64,000 nucleotides of DNA from Microbispora hainanensis (lineage in GTDB: Bacteria > Actinomycetota > Actinomycetes > Streptosporangiales > Streptosporangiaceae), in NCBI RefSeq assembly GCF_006874475.1, contig NZ_VIRM01000007.1, positions 1-64,000 of the forward strand, given 5' to 3'. Shown here piece by piece: positions 25,218-33,799 of the stretch; positions within the stretch are counted from its first letter, which is position 1, and the number at the start of each line of letters is the position of its first letter. The position numbers were made by a program, and so were the translations under genes. The notes beneath the pieces were generated by a model. It was not told the origin of the DNA. It saw only the letters and a program-made list of their open reading frames with translations, and ran no database searches.

Positions 25218-25245
25218 TCAGGCGTGCCGCGGGTAGGCCGACACT
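25218..25245 (-). pseudogene. Remnant of the 3' end of a paralogue of the secreted protein at 32209
   Basis: Positions 25204-25241 match 32195-32232 almost base for base (about 3 differences in 38). The match covers the last codons and stop of the secreted-protein gene at 32209 (SAYPRHV-stop; here ending YPRHA-stop) and the 14 bases after it. The rest of the copy is gone. This implies a former duplicate of that gene at this spot. Confidence 0.55.
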
Positions 25246-25269
25246 GCCTGAACCCCAGAGAGAGGCCAG

Positions 25270-25370
25270 CACGCCGAGGAGCTACCCCCCGAGTTCCGTC
25301 GCAAAGTCCTGGACCTGCTGAAGGCCGCAGCCGGCCTGCTGCCTCCGGCCGAGAACATCCGCCCACGGTT
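25270..25370 (+). pseudogene. Possible IS3-type OrfA transposase fragment
   Basis: In one frame these bases encode EELPPEFRRKVLDLLKAA, which resembles the conserved N-terminus of IS3-family OrfA proteins (PPEFRRKVLDL). No start, stop or inverted repeats are left and the fragment runs into the 3' end of the DUF6493 gene. It could be the trace of the insertion that removed the duplicated secreted-protein gene beside it. The match is short. Confidence 0.4.
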
Positions 25371-28021
25371 CATGACGTCTCCTTCTTCGGGGTGATCAGC
25401 TCATGGAGGCGCCGGGCCTGTCTGACGAAGGCGCTGCCACCGGTCCGCTGCGCGACCGCGGCCAGCCGTGGGATCCGCAGGCGGGCGCCGGTGAGGGAGG
25501 CGGCGGTCGCGGCGACGACGAGCAGGTCGGTCATGCCGGTGCGGGGTCGCTCCCGCGCTTGGGGGAGGAGCTCGGTGAGCATGCGCGCGGCGGCGTCCCA
25601 CACCTGGATGTGCGCACCGGTGGCCAGGGCGTCCGCGAGCGCGGTGACGGCGCGGCCGAGCCTGACCATGCCCGCCGCGACGAGCACGGACAGGAATCCC
25701 CCGAAGTCGTCACCGTTCAGGTCGCCGCGGGCGGCGTGCACCAGCAGCGCGTCAACAGCGATTCCCCGCGCGCCGTCGTCCTCACAGCCGAGACCATGGG
25801 CGAGCGCGGCGGCGGTCACCTCGCCGACCGGTCCTTGTCCGCAGGCCAGCCGATACAGCGGTGCCAGGTCGGCCCGGCGGGATGTGATCAGCGGGGGCAG
25901 CCGCGGCAGGATCCAGGCGGTGATCACCTCCCGATGGGACGGCATGAGCAGTGGCCACCAGTCCATCCTCTGGGAGGCGAGGTTCACGGCGCCGGCGGGA
26001 TCGAGGACGCACATGCGCCGGACGAGGTCCGGCAGGTCCTCCTCGCGAGGCCGCACGGCGGGGAAGATCCGCGTCACGGTCGTGGCGGAGCCCTCATAGG
26101 AGGGCAGCCGCACGACCCGGTGGCCGATCACCGGGTCGGCGAGCCCGCCCCGCCGCAGCCACGCCGCCAGCTCCCGGCCCGCGGCCGATGTCAGCGTCCC
26201 GGCTCGGGCGACCGCCGCCGGGGGGATCGTCCGCGGCAGCCGCAGGAGCGCCTGCTGGAAGTCGGCATCCAGGTGCTCGGCGCAGGCCGCTTCCAGCCGC
26301 TCCATACGCTCGACCAGCGTCATCGGGTCGATGTGCCCGGACGTGACGGTGGGTGTGGCCAGCAGCACGGGCACATCCCCGGTCTCGAGCTCGCGGACGA
26401 TCTCCCGCAGGCGTGTCACGACGAGGACGTCGGGAGCCGGGTCCCAGTCGCGGAACGGGTAGAACTGCACCAGGCCGCGGAGCCTTCTGCCGGCCTCGGG
26501 GGCCACCGCGGCGAGCACGGCGCGCATCGTCAGCAGATGCGGGTCGTCGTTCATCCCGCCGAAGCCGTGGGCGGCAGACTCGACGTCGAACAGGAACGGC
26601 CGGCTCGCGCGGAGCACCGGCTCGACGACCGCGCGGACCGCCTCGCGGTCGCGGTGGACGAGCGTCACCAGCCCGGCGAGCAGCCGCTCGACCATCAGAG
26701 GGTCCCGCGCGGTGACGGCCAGTTCGGCCAGTTCCTCGGGCGACTCCACGACGGGGACCGGCTCGACCTCTTCGGCAGGCGGGGCGGGCAGGGCGGCCGG
26801 CGCGAGGGCCGGCCGGTCGTCCAGGCGGAAGACCGGGGCCAGCCGGTCCCGCAGGTCGGAGGGAAGGGCGTCCGCCGCCGCGCGAACGGCGGCATGACCG
26901 TCTTCGCCGGAGTGGCCGGCCATCCGTGACGCCGCGTCGACGGCGCGTTCGGCGATGTCGCGGTGAGCGCTGCCGAAGGCCGCGGCGAACGCTCGCAGAG
27001 CGGCGCCGGTCCGCTCCCTGCTGCCGCGGGTGCCGGCCTGCGCCCAGGTGAGGGCCGCCCGGACGATTGTCTTCTCCGGACGGAACATCAGCGTCTCGGT
27101 CGCTTCGGCGAACAGCTCGTCCGAAAGCAGCCCGGCGTCGTCCGCGCGCCGCAGCTCGCTCACCGCGAGCTGAACGACCGTTCCCGGGGCGGTGGGCACC
27201 AGCCGCGCTAGATCCCTGACGGGGATCTCCTCCGGGCTCGGCCGCAGGGCGGCGTAGAGGTCGGTGAACGGCCGGGTCTCGCCGTCGAAGAACGCGCCCG
27301 CGCAGCCCTCCAGCAACGTGCCGCGCTCCAGGACGCCGTCGCTTGCCCGGCGCGCCACGGCGGCGGCCCCTGCGGGGACCAGGTCTCCCGTTCCGCGCAG
27401 CTGCGCCGCCAGGCCCCGGCTGCGCAGCAGGCTTCCGGCCAGGTGGCGGGTCAGCCGCTCATCGGTGACACCACCACCGGAGCCCGCCACGGCATGCAGC
27501 CAGCCGAGCACGAAGGCGGGATCGCCGGGCGGCTCGAGGCCGGTCTCCTCCACCAGGCGGGCGGCCGGAAACCACGCCGACAGCCGGTGCGCCCGTCCCC
27601 CATCGGCCTCGTCCCTCCACCCCTGCTCGTCCGCCAGCCGGCGGACGAGTTCCGCCCGCCACTGCGGCGACCGGCCGCGCACCACCCTGGCGATGCGGCG
27701 CGCGTCGTCCTCGTACCCGTCGAACAACCACAGGTCGGGGGAAGTCAGCCAGTGTGCGACCTCCACCGCGTCGTCGAAACAGGCCGCGCCGGCCACTCGC
27801 AGCGCGGGCGCCTGCGGGTCGTGCGGCGGGCCGGCCCACCAGCCTCTCCCGAGCCCGCCCTGTGCGGCGAATTCCCGCAGGCTCCCCGCGAGCGCGCGCC
27901 TTGCCGCGTCATCCGCCCGCTCGAGCAGATCGGCGGCGCCTTCGGCGTCTGCGGCCCTGATGCGCTCCGGCAACCCGCCCGGCTGCCCGGCTCGCTTCAC
28001 GATCGCCGCCCAGAAGCTCAT
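25370..28021 (-). CDS. DUF6493-family protein, second paralogue of the SWIM operon
   Basis: This 883-residue protein has no signal peptide and no recognised catalytic motif; it appears to be helical throughout, like a repeat scaffold. It resembles its neighbour along the full length: shared blocks are FRPEK-x2-V-x-AA, PVLLATPT-x-T-x-GH-x-D, LxERMERLE, QALLRLPR, LTS-x-AGR, AxWLRRGGL and MPSHREV. I assign it to DUF6493, function unknown. Its ATG overlaps the stop of the upstream paralogue (ATGA), so the operon order is SWIM, DUF6493, DUF6493. In other bacteria SWIM proteins sit with MoxR ATPases and VWA proteins (E. coli yehLMPQ); none of these is present here. I infer that the three proteins form a complex. 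Confidence 0.75.
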   Translation of the reverse strand: MSFWAAIVKRAGQPGGLPERIRAADAEGAADLLERADDAARRALAGSLREFAAQGGLGRGWWAGPPHDPQAPALRVAGAACFDDAVEVAHWLTSPDLWLFDGYEDDARRIARVVRGRSPQWRAELVRRLADEQGWRDEADGGRAHRLSAWFPAARLVEETGLEPPGDPAFVLGWLHAVAGSGGGVTDERLTRHLAGSLLRSRGLAAQLRGTGDLVPAGAAAVARRASDGVLERGTLLEGCAGAFFDGETRPFTDLYAALRPSPEEIPVRDLARLVPTAPGTVVQLAVSELRRADDAGLLSDELFAEATETLMFRPEKTIVRAALTWAQAGTRGSRERTGAALRAFAAAFGSAHRDIAERAVDAASRMAGHSGEDGHAAVRAAADALPSDLRDRLAPVFRLDDRPALAPAALPAPPAEEVEPVPVVESPEELAELAVTARDPLMVERLLAGLVTLVHRDREAVRAVVEPVLRASRPFLFDVESAAHGFGGMNDDPHLLTMRAVLAAVAPEAGRRLRGLVQFYPFRDWDPAPDVLVVTRLREIVRELETGDVPVLLATPTVTSGHIDPMTLVERMERLEAACAEHLDADFQQALLRLPRTIPPAAVARAGTLTSAAGRELAAWLRRGGLADPVIGHRVVRLPSYEGSATTVTRIFPAVRPREEDLPDLVRRMCVLDPAGAVNLASQRMDWWPLLMPSHREVITAWILPRLPPLITSRRADLAPLYRLACGQGPVGEVTAAALAHGLGCEDDGARGIAVDALLVHAARGDLNGDDFGGFLSVLVAAGMVRLGRAVTALADALATGAHIQVWDAAARMLTELLPQARERPRTGMTDLLVVAATAASLTGARLRIPRLAAVAQRTGGSAFVRQARRLHELITPKKETS

Positions 28022-30678
28022 CGGCTCACCTGCTGCTGAAGGCGGCGGGCCTCCTGGACCAGCCGGCTGGATCCCCCGCGCGCCGCCACCTCGGCCAGCC
28101 CGGGAATGCCGGCGCGTTCCCCGCTGAGGGTGGCCGCCTTGACCGCGACCGCGAGCAACTCCCCCAGCCCGGCACGTGGCTTGTCCCCTGCGCGGGGAAG
28201 CAGGGGCGGCAGTGCCGTGAGGAGAACGCGCCACACAGCCACGTGGGCGCCCGCCGTCGTCGCCTCGTCCAGGGCGGCGGTGATCCGGTTGAGCTTGACC
28301 AGGCCGGCGTCGACCAGCCGTGCGACGGCCTGGCCGAGATCGGCGGCGGGCAACTGCCCGCGGGCCGTCAGGGTGACGAGAGCCTCGACGGTCGCGCCCC
28401 GATCGGCGGGGTGCTTGTTTCCCATCCCCACGGCGAGCGCGCTCGCGGTGGCCGCTCCGACCGGCCCGTCACCGTGAACCAGCGCGACGAGGACCTCGCC
28501 CCCGCCTCGGGGGCCGTCGATGTCGAGGGTCAGGGTCTCCAGCAGGTGGGCGGCGACGACCTCCCGGTGAGAGGGCATGGCGGCCGGCCACCACACCGTT
28601 TCCCTGCCGTACGCGGCCGGCGCCGGCCCCGTGCAGAGCTCGGCGACGGGCCCGGGCACACCGTCCGGGGGCACGATCCGGGCGTACATCTCCCGCACGC
28701 CGATGTAGTGGTGCGCGCCGGAGTTCCAGTGCGCGTCCGGCCGCTGCGCCGTCTTCATCCCGACGGTCACCTCGGGGTCGGGCAGCCCGCCCCGCCGCAG
28801 CCACTCCGCCAGCGTCCGGCCCGCCCGCGAGGTCAGCCCCTCGGCTCGTACGGCGGCCCGCGGGTCGATCTCGCGCGGCAGCCGCAGCAGCGCCTGGTGG
28901 AAGTCGGCCGGCAGCGGCTCGGCGCCCTCCAGCCGTTCCATCCGCTCGATCAACGTCGCTGTGTCGACGTGGCCGGTGGGAGAGGTCGGCGTGGCCAGCA
29001 GCACCGGCACGCTGCGGCCCGCCTCCAGCATCTCGACGACTTCGCGCAGCCGACGCTGGATCAGCAGCTGGATCGCCGGCTCGTTGTAGAGGTGGCTGCG
29101 GTGGTAGTCCGCCAGCAGGGCCGACAGCTTCCTGCTGTCGGCGGGCGCGACGACCGCCAGTGCGCACCGCATCAGCAGCGTGTGCGTATCCCGTCCGAAG
29201 TCGCTGATGCCGTACACGTAGATGGCGGGGTCGAACGGCTGCCGCCAGCGCTTGTGCCACCAGGGCCGCAGTGCCCGCGTCACGGTGTCCCGGTCGCGGT
29301 GGGTCAGCTGGACCAGCGCGGCCAGGATGCGTTCGAACCGCGGCGGCTCCGTCGGCCGGCGCAGCGCCTCGATCTCCCAGGCCAGGTCCTCCGGCGAGGC
29401 GAGCACGGGCGGCAGGGCGGGCAGCGGGTTCACCGTCAGGGCGGCCGGCGCTACCGCCGGCGGCTCTGCGGCCTCCACCGGACCCGCGACGGCCGCGATC
29501 TTCTCGCGCAGGTCCGCGGGCAGCCGGGAGGCCGCCGTACGGACCGTGTCCAGGGCCGGGCCGGACGCGTGCGGAGCGAACCTGACCGCCAGCCGCACGG
29601 CCCGGTCCCACAGTGCGCCCGTATCCTGGCCGAACACGGCCGCCAGCGCCGGCAGGGCGCCGTCGGCCCTCGACGGCGCTGCGCCCGCGATCCAGCGCAC
29701 CGCGGCCGTGACGTACTTCTTCTCCGGCCGGAAGGCCAGCGCCGCGACCGCCTCGGCGAACGGCTCGTCGCCCAGCAGGCCCGCCTCGTCGAGCCGGCCC
29801 AGCTCCTCCAGCGCGAGCTGGACGAACGGCGACGGGGCCGACGGCAGCAGCCGGACGAACTCGACGGCGGGGATCTCTCCCGGCTCGGGCCGCAAACCAC
29901 GCCACAGCGTCACGAACGGGGCGATCTCGTCAGCCTCCCCGCCCGCCAGGAACCGTTCCACGCACCCGCTGACGAGCACCTGCCGCGGCACCCGGCCCTG
30001 TTCTGCCAGCGCGAGCAGCGCGGCGACGACACCTCTGTCGCGGTTCCACTCGAGGTCCCGGGTCAACGCCTGGGCGACGCCCGCGGCCCGGAACACCCGG
30101 GGAAGCAGATGCCCGAGCAGCGGGTCTCCGGCGAGCGTGTCGCGCGTGCCCCGGTACATCGAGTGCCGCCTGACCAGCCGCCACAGCCAGCCGGTGGTGA
30201 ACGCGTCGTTGTCCGGCGGCTCGACGCCCGTCTCCAGCACCAGGCCCGCGGCCAGCTCCCATCCCGGCACACCGTTCTCCATCAGCCGTGACGCCGACCT
30301 CGACGGCAGCCGCAACCGCTCCACCAGGCGAACGGCCAGGTCCTCGCGCCATACGGCCGGCCGGTCCCCGATCAGGGCCAGGATCCGGGCGGCGTCGGCC
30401 TCGGGCTCACGCACCCAGCGCAGATCTCGCCGGTTCAGCCACGCTGCGACCTGCGCGGCCCCGCTCAGGCACGCCGCCCCCACGAGGCGCAACGCGTCCG
30501 CACGGTCCTGGACCCAGCGCCGGCCCTCCCACCCCTGGGCCGGCCGCTCGGACAGGTATTCCGGCAGCCGATCGGCGACCGCCCGCCGCCCGTGCTCGTC
30601 GAGCGTCGTCAGGAACGGCGCCAGCTTCCTGCCGTCGCCCGCGTCGATGCGGGCGGCCACCTCCTTCCACGAGCTCAT
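28018..30678 (-). CDS. DUF6493-family protein, first paralogue of the SWIM operon
   Basis: This 886-residue protein is presumably cytosolic and mostly helical. It shares order and spacing of conserved blocks with the next gene, for instance GLLGDEPFAEAVAALAFRPEKKYV here against GLLSDELFAEATETLMFRPEKTIV there, and PADFHQALLRLPREIDPRAAV against DADFQQALLRLPRTIPPAAVA. This indicates a tandem duplication followed by strong divergence. An acidic and Trp-rich N-terminus (MSSWKEVAARIDAGDGRKLAPFL) also pairs with MSFWAAIVKRAGQ in the paralogue. ATG overlaps the SWIM stop (ATGA). I do not know the function; no nucleotide-binding or protease motif is visible. Confidence 0.75.
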   Translation of the reverse strand: MSSWKEVAARIDAGDGRKLAPFLTTLDEHGRRAVADRLPEYLSERPAQGWEGRRWVQDRADALRLVGAACLSGAAQVAAWLNRRDLRWVREPEADAARILALIGDRPAVWREDLAVRLVERLRLPSRSASRLMENGVPGWELAAGLVLETGVEPPDNDAFTTGWLWRLVRRHSMYRGTRDTLAGDPLLGHLLPRVFRAAGVAQALTRDLEWNRDRGVVAALLALAEQGRVPRQVLVSGCVERFLAGGEADEIAPFVTLWRGLRPEPGEIPAVEFVRLLPSAPSPFVQLALEELGRLDEAGLLGDEPFAEAVAALAFRPEKKYVTAAVRWIAGAAPSRADGALPALAAVFGQDTGALWDRAVRLAVRFAPHASGPALDTVRTAASRLPADLREKIAAVAGPVEAAEPPAVAPAALTVNPLPALPPVLASPEDLAWEIEALRRPTEPPRFERILAALVQLTHRDRDTVTRALRPWWHKRWRQPFDPAIYVYGISDFGRDTHTLLMRCALAVVAPADSRKLSALLADYHRSHLYNEPAIQLLIQRRLREVVEMLEAGRSVPVLLATPTSPTGHVDTATLIERMERLEGAEPLPADFHQALLRLPREIDPRAAVRAEGLTSRAGRTLAEWLRRGGLPDPEVTVGMKTAQRPDAHWNSGAHHYIGVREMYARIVPPDGVPGPVAELCTGPAPAAYGRETVWWPAAMPSHREVVAAHLLETLTLDIDGPRGGGEVLVALVHGDGPVGAATASALAVGMGNKHPADRGATVEALVTLTARGQLPAADLGQAVARLVDAGLVKLNRITAALDEATTAGAHVAVWRVLLTALPPLLPRAGDKPRAGLGELLAVAVKAATLSGERAGIPGLAEVAARGGSSRLVQEARRLQQQVSR

Positions 30679-32030
30679 CGCGTCCCGCCCTGCGGGCCCG
30701 CCTGGGCCTGGTCGCGCACCTGCTGGGCGGCCAGCACGTGCTTGCACGGGCCACGGCTGCCCCGGAAGTCGGCGTACCAGGGGCACGTGCAGACCGGGCC
30801 GTCCGGGGTCAGCCGCACCCGCCGCTCCCCCACCACGGCGATGTCGGATGCGGTGAAGCGAACGGCCCCTCGCTTCACCAGATCCCGTGCCGCCTTCAGC
30901 CGGGGATTCATCGCCGCCACCCGGCCGGGGTCGTACGGCAGCTCCCGGTGGAAGTGCGCCGCCTCCGCCACGTCGTAGCCGACCCGGCCCGCCGTGCCGA
31001 GCTGTGTCAGCGCGGCACGGATCCGGTCCCTGGGCAGCCCGCACCGTTCCGCCAGCAGATCGGCGTCCAGGCGCGGCTCGAACGCCAGCATCGCACCGAC
31101 CAGGTCGGCGTCCTCCTCCGCATGCGCGGTGGCCAGGTCGTCCAGCACCGCGCCCTCCCCCGAGAACCCCCTGCGCGGCTCCGGCGACAGGGTCAGCACG
31201 TAGCGCATGCCGGGCAGCTCCAGCTCCCAGGCGCTCGCGACCGCCAGCCCGTGCGCCGGAACAGCGGGGCCGTACACCCGCAGGCCATCGGCGAAGCGCA
31301 GCAGAGGCAGCAGAGTGGCCAGCCGCTCGGGGCCGGGCAGGCAGACCGCGCCCGCCGCAGGCCGGGCCGACAGCCGCAGCGACCTGCCGGCGGGCACCGC
31401 CCACAGGACCCCGCGCCTGGGCAGCGATCGCAGGAACCGCACCGCCTCCGGCCCGGGCAACTCCGCGCGCAGGTCGAATCCCGAGGCGATGACCTGCACC
31501 TCGGCGAAGCCGCGCACCCACCGCGTCGGCAGCGGCACCTTCTTCTCCACCGCCGCGCCGTCGAGCGTGGTCGCCACCAGTTCCTCGGCGCCGACCCGCA
31601 GGTGCAGAGGATCGTTCCCGCCGACCCGGACCAGTGCCCGCCGCAGCGGGTCGTTGACGTCCACGTTGGTGGTGCCGAGCTCGACGACCTCGCCGTCGAG
31701 GGCCTGCTGCAGGACATCCAGCCGCGCGTAGACGCCGCCACAGGCGGAAAAGGACTCGAAGCGCAACCGGTCGCCGTTGCACGTCACCACCGGATCACGA
31801 ACGATCCCCGTGGGCCGTGCGTCGTAGTAACGGGCCCTGGCCACGTCGGCGACCCCGAGCAGCCCGGCAGCCGCCGGCGCCGCCCGGGTCAGCAGGCCAC
31901 TGAAGAACGCGGGGTGGAAGGCAGGCCCGCTGGGGGTCACGCCCCCGGAGGTGGACAGGTCGAGCAGACCTGAGGACAGGTCAAGGTCGGAGGAACGCAC
32001 ATAGGAGTACGCCAGCACCGCATCAGCCAT
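30675..32030 (-). CDS. SWIM zinc-finger protein
   Basis: This 451-residue protein ends in a SWIM zinc finger, CTCPWYADFRGSRGPCKH, with the CxC...CxH spacing that binds zinc and mediates DNA or protein contacts. The first 350 residues have no recognised fold; they include a WxRGFAEVQV block typical of SWIM proteins from actinomycetes. It is the first gene of the three-gene operon, and each junction is a 4-bp overlap, so fixed stoichiometry is likely. The start is ATG at 32030 with only a weak GGG before it. SWIM proteins are known partners of MoxR/VWA modules; none lies in this window. Confidence 0.85.
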   Translation of the reverse strand: MADAVLAYSYVRSSDLDLSSGLLDLSTSGGVTPSGPAFHPAFFSGLLTRAAPAAAGLLGVADVARARYYDARPTGIVRDPVVTCNGDRLRFESFSACGGVYARLDVLQQALDGEVVELGTTNVDVNDPLRRALVRVGGNDPLHLRVGAEELVATTLDGAAVEKKVPLPTRWVRGFAEVQVIASGFDLRAELPGPEAVRFLRSLPRRGVLWAVPAGRSLRLSARPAAGAVCLPGPERLATLLPLLRFADGLRVYGPAVPAHGLAVASAWELELPGMRYVLTLSPEPRRGFSGEGAVLDDLATAHAEEDADLVGAMLAFEPRLDADLLAERCGLPRDRIRAALTQLGTAGRVGYDVAEAAHFHRELPYDPGRVAAMNPRLKAARDLVKRGAVRFTASDIAVVGERRVRLTPDGPVCTCPWYADFRGSRGPCKHVLAAQQVRDQAQAGPQGGTR

Positions 32031-32208
32031 GACCCGGGACGCTACAGATCATGACCGACATTCCGCCGACGCCTGCCCCGCCTGGTGCGGTCGGACGCCG
32101 ATGTACTGCCCGCTTCGTTGATCTTGTCGTCCCTGTGGCGCCGCTCCCCGAGGGCCGGCACGCCGACGCTGCCGTCACTGCACCTCCACGCGATCCCCGG
32201 CCCCGCCG

Positions 32209-32862
32209 TCAGACGTGCCGGGGGTAGGCCGAGACGAGCTTCGCGGCCGCCTTCCGCGCCAGCTTCATGGTGTCCTTCCAGTGGCTCGCGCCGGCGCTGA
32301 TCCCCTGGACGACGGCGACCGCCGATCGGTGCCGGATCACCACATAGTCGAAGTGGTACAGCTTGGTGCCCTGCCCTTCGTATACCGGGTTCGAGTCCTG
32401 GACCTCGAAGGCGTAGGCCGCCTGGCCCAGTTTGCCCGGGGCGCGCTTGACGATCTTCACCATGTTGCGCCGGTCGCCCGCGCCGTCGCAGGCCGTGGCG
32501 ACCCGCTGGGCGGCGGAGGTCATCTTCTTGAGCGTGGCGGCGTCGCCCGTGTAGAGGCGCTCCCCTCCGGACACCCGCCCGAGGACAAAAGCGCTCTGCG
32601 CCGGCCGGTCGAACACGGCGTCGAACGCCCGCGCGGCGGTCAGGCAGTGGGCGTCGTCCACCTCCAGCCCGGTCAGGTCGAGCTGCTTCAGATCCATGGG
32701 AATCGCGCCCCCTTCCTTGCCGAGGTCCTTCGTCGTTACCAGCAGCTTCTTGAGTTGCGTACGGCTGAGCGGCCGGTCGGACGCCGCAGAGGCCGGGACC
32801 ACGGCGGCGAGCGAGGCGGCGAGCGTCAGTGCGGTCACGGCGATCCGGGCGCGGTTCTTCAT
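32209..32862 (-). CDS. Secreted protein of unknown function
   Basis: This 217-residue protein starts with a clear signal peptide (ALTLAASLAAVVPASAA) behind AAGGA. The mature part has two cysteines (DDAHCLTAARAF and ATACDGAGD), which may form a disulphide bond, and ends in KLARKAAAKLVSAYPRHV. The layout resembles the small sensor-like extracellular proteins of actinomycetes, in which a domain of about 180 residues follows the signal, but I cannot name a family with confidence. A CCCCGGC/GCCGGGG hairpin overlaps its stop. The last codons and the flanking bases recur as a remnant at 25218. Confidence 0.75.
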   Translation of the reverse strand: MKNRARIAVTALTLAASLAAVVPASAASDRPLSRTQLKKLLVTTKDLGKEGGAIPMDLKQLDLTGLEVDDAHCLTAARAFDAVFDRPAQSAFVLGRVSGGERLYTGDAATLKKMTSAAQRVATACDGAGDRRNMVKIVKRAPGKLGQAAYAFEVQDSNPVYEGQGTKLYHFDYVVIRHRSAVAVVQGISAGASHWKDTMKLARKAAAKLVSAYPRHV

Positions 32863-33004
32863 GCGGACGTCCTTGTCGGTCGGGGGGAAACCTTGATCAC
32901 ATACTGACACCGACCGGCCGCGGCCGGGCCGTTGTGGTGAAAAGTGACGTATGAATATCGCAAACACGGGGATCACCGGTCGTGAAACCCTGAGGCCTTT
33001 CCGC

Positions 33005-33628
33005 TCACCTCGATTCGGGAACGACTCCGCACAGGTAGGTGGACTTCTCCAGCAGTTGCGGCGTCATCGTGATCCCGGTGAGGCGCTCGGCGAAGAGGAA
33101 CGCCGGTCCATTGCAGGGATCGGTGAGCGGTGGATAGACGGAGTCGATCCGCTCCATGGTCTCCACGAGTTCGTCCGGCATCTCCGCTGAGTAGCTTTCA
33201 TGAGGCCGGAACATGAACCGGATCCGCCCGCCGTCGATCCAGTGGGAATAACCTTCCTGGTACGCGAACTCGAACCGGATCTTTCCGTCGTCGATCCAGG
33301 AGAAGTAGTCCATGCCGTCGACGTCGAGGTAGAAGTGGGAGACGAGGCGGGTGCCCGCCGACAGCGGCATGGCGATCTCTTCGGTGACGCCGAGCCCGCC
33401 GTTGGCCTCGACGAGGAGTGCCCAGTCTCCGACGGCGACGGCGCCGATGGTTCGCCACCGGATCAGCTCGTCGAGCGTCAGGTGAGAACAGTCCTCAACC
33501 CGCACGCCGAGCCGGGTCATCAGTTCCTCAGGCGCCAGGCCACGGACGTAGGTGAAGCAGTAGGCATCCGCCAGTCCGGGGAAGCGCTCAGGGGAGAACC
33601 AGGAGTAGTCGTCAGGAGTCGCGAACAT
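33005..33628 (-). CDS. DUF6461-like protein of unknown function
   Basis: This 207-residue protein has no signal or membrane segment. The pattern YCFTYVRGLAPEELMTRLGV, VGDWALLVEANGGLGVTEEIAMPLSAGTRLVSHFYLDVDGMDYFSWIDDG is that of the DUF6461 group, common and often multi-copy in actinomycetes. A short direct repeat is visible in the protein: the segments YFSWIDDGKIRFEF and YSHWIDGGRIRFMF lie 13 residues apart, suggesting two beta-hairpins. It is divergent from the 426-residue protein gene across 171 bp. ATG has only a weak GGA ahead. No role is established. Confidence 0.7.
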   Translation of the reverse strand: MFATPDDYSWFSPERFPGLADAYCFTYVRGLAPEELMTRLGVRVEDCSHLTLDELIRWRTIGAVAVGDWALLVEANGGLGVTEEIAMPLSAGTRLVSHFYLDVDGMDYFSWIDDGKIRFEFAYQEGYSHWIDGGRIRFMFRPHESYSAEMPDELVETMERIDSVYPPLTDPCNGPAFLFAERLTGITMTPQLLEKSTYLCGVVPESR

Positions 33629-33799
33629 TCCGTCATACTCGCAGCACCCGCCGACAGAATTTCCTCCTGTGCAGCGGGCCTTCGCTCGCGAGTCGCAGCG
33701 CAAGGACCGCCGCGCTTTCTCATGGGATTTCCCGGCATACTGTCGTGCGCAGCGCATTGCCAAGAACCGCTTTCCCTGCCCGCACTTCAGGAGCCGACG

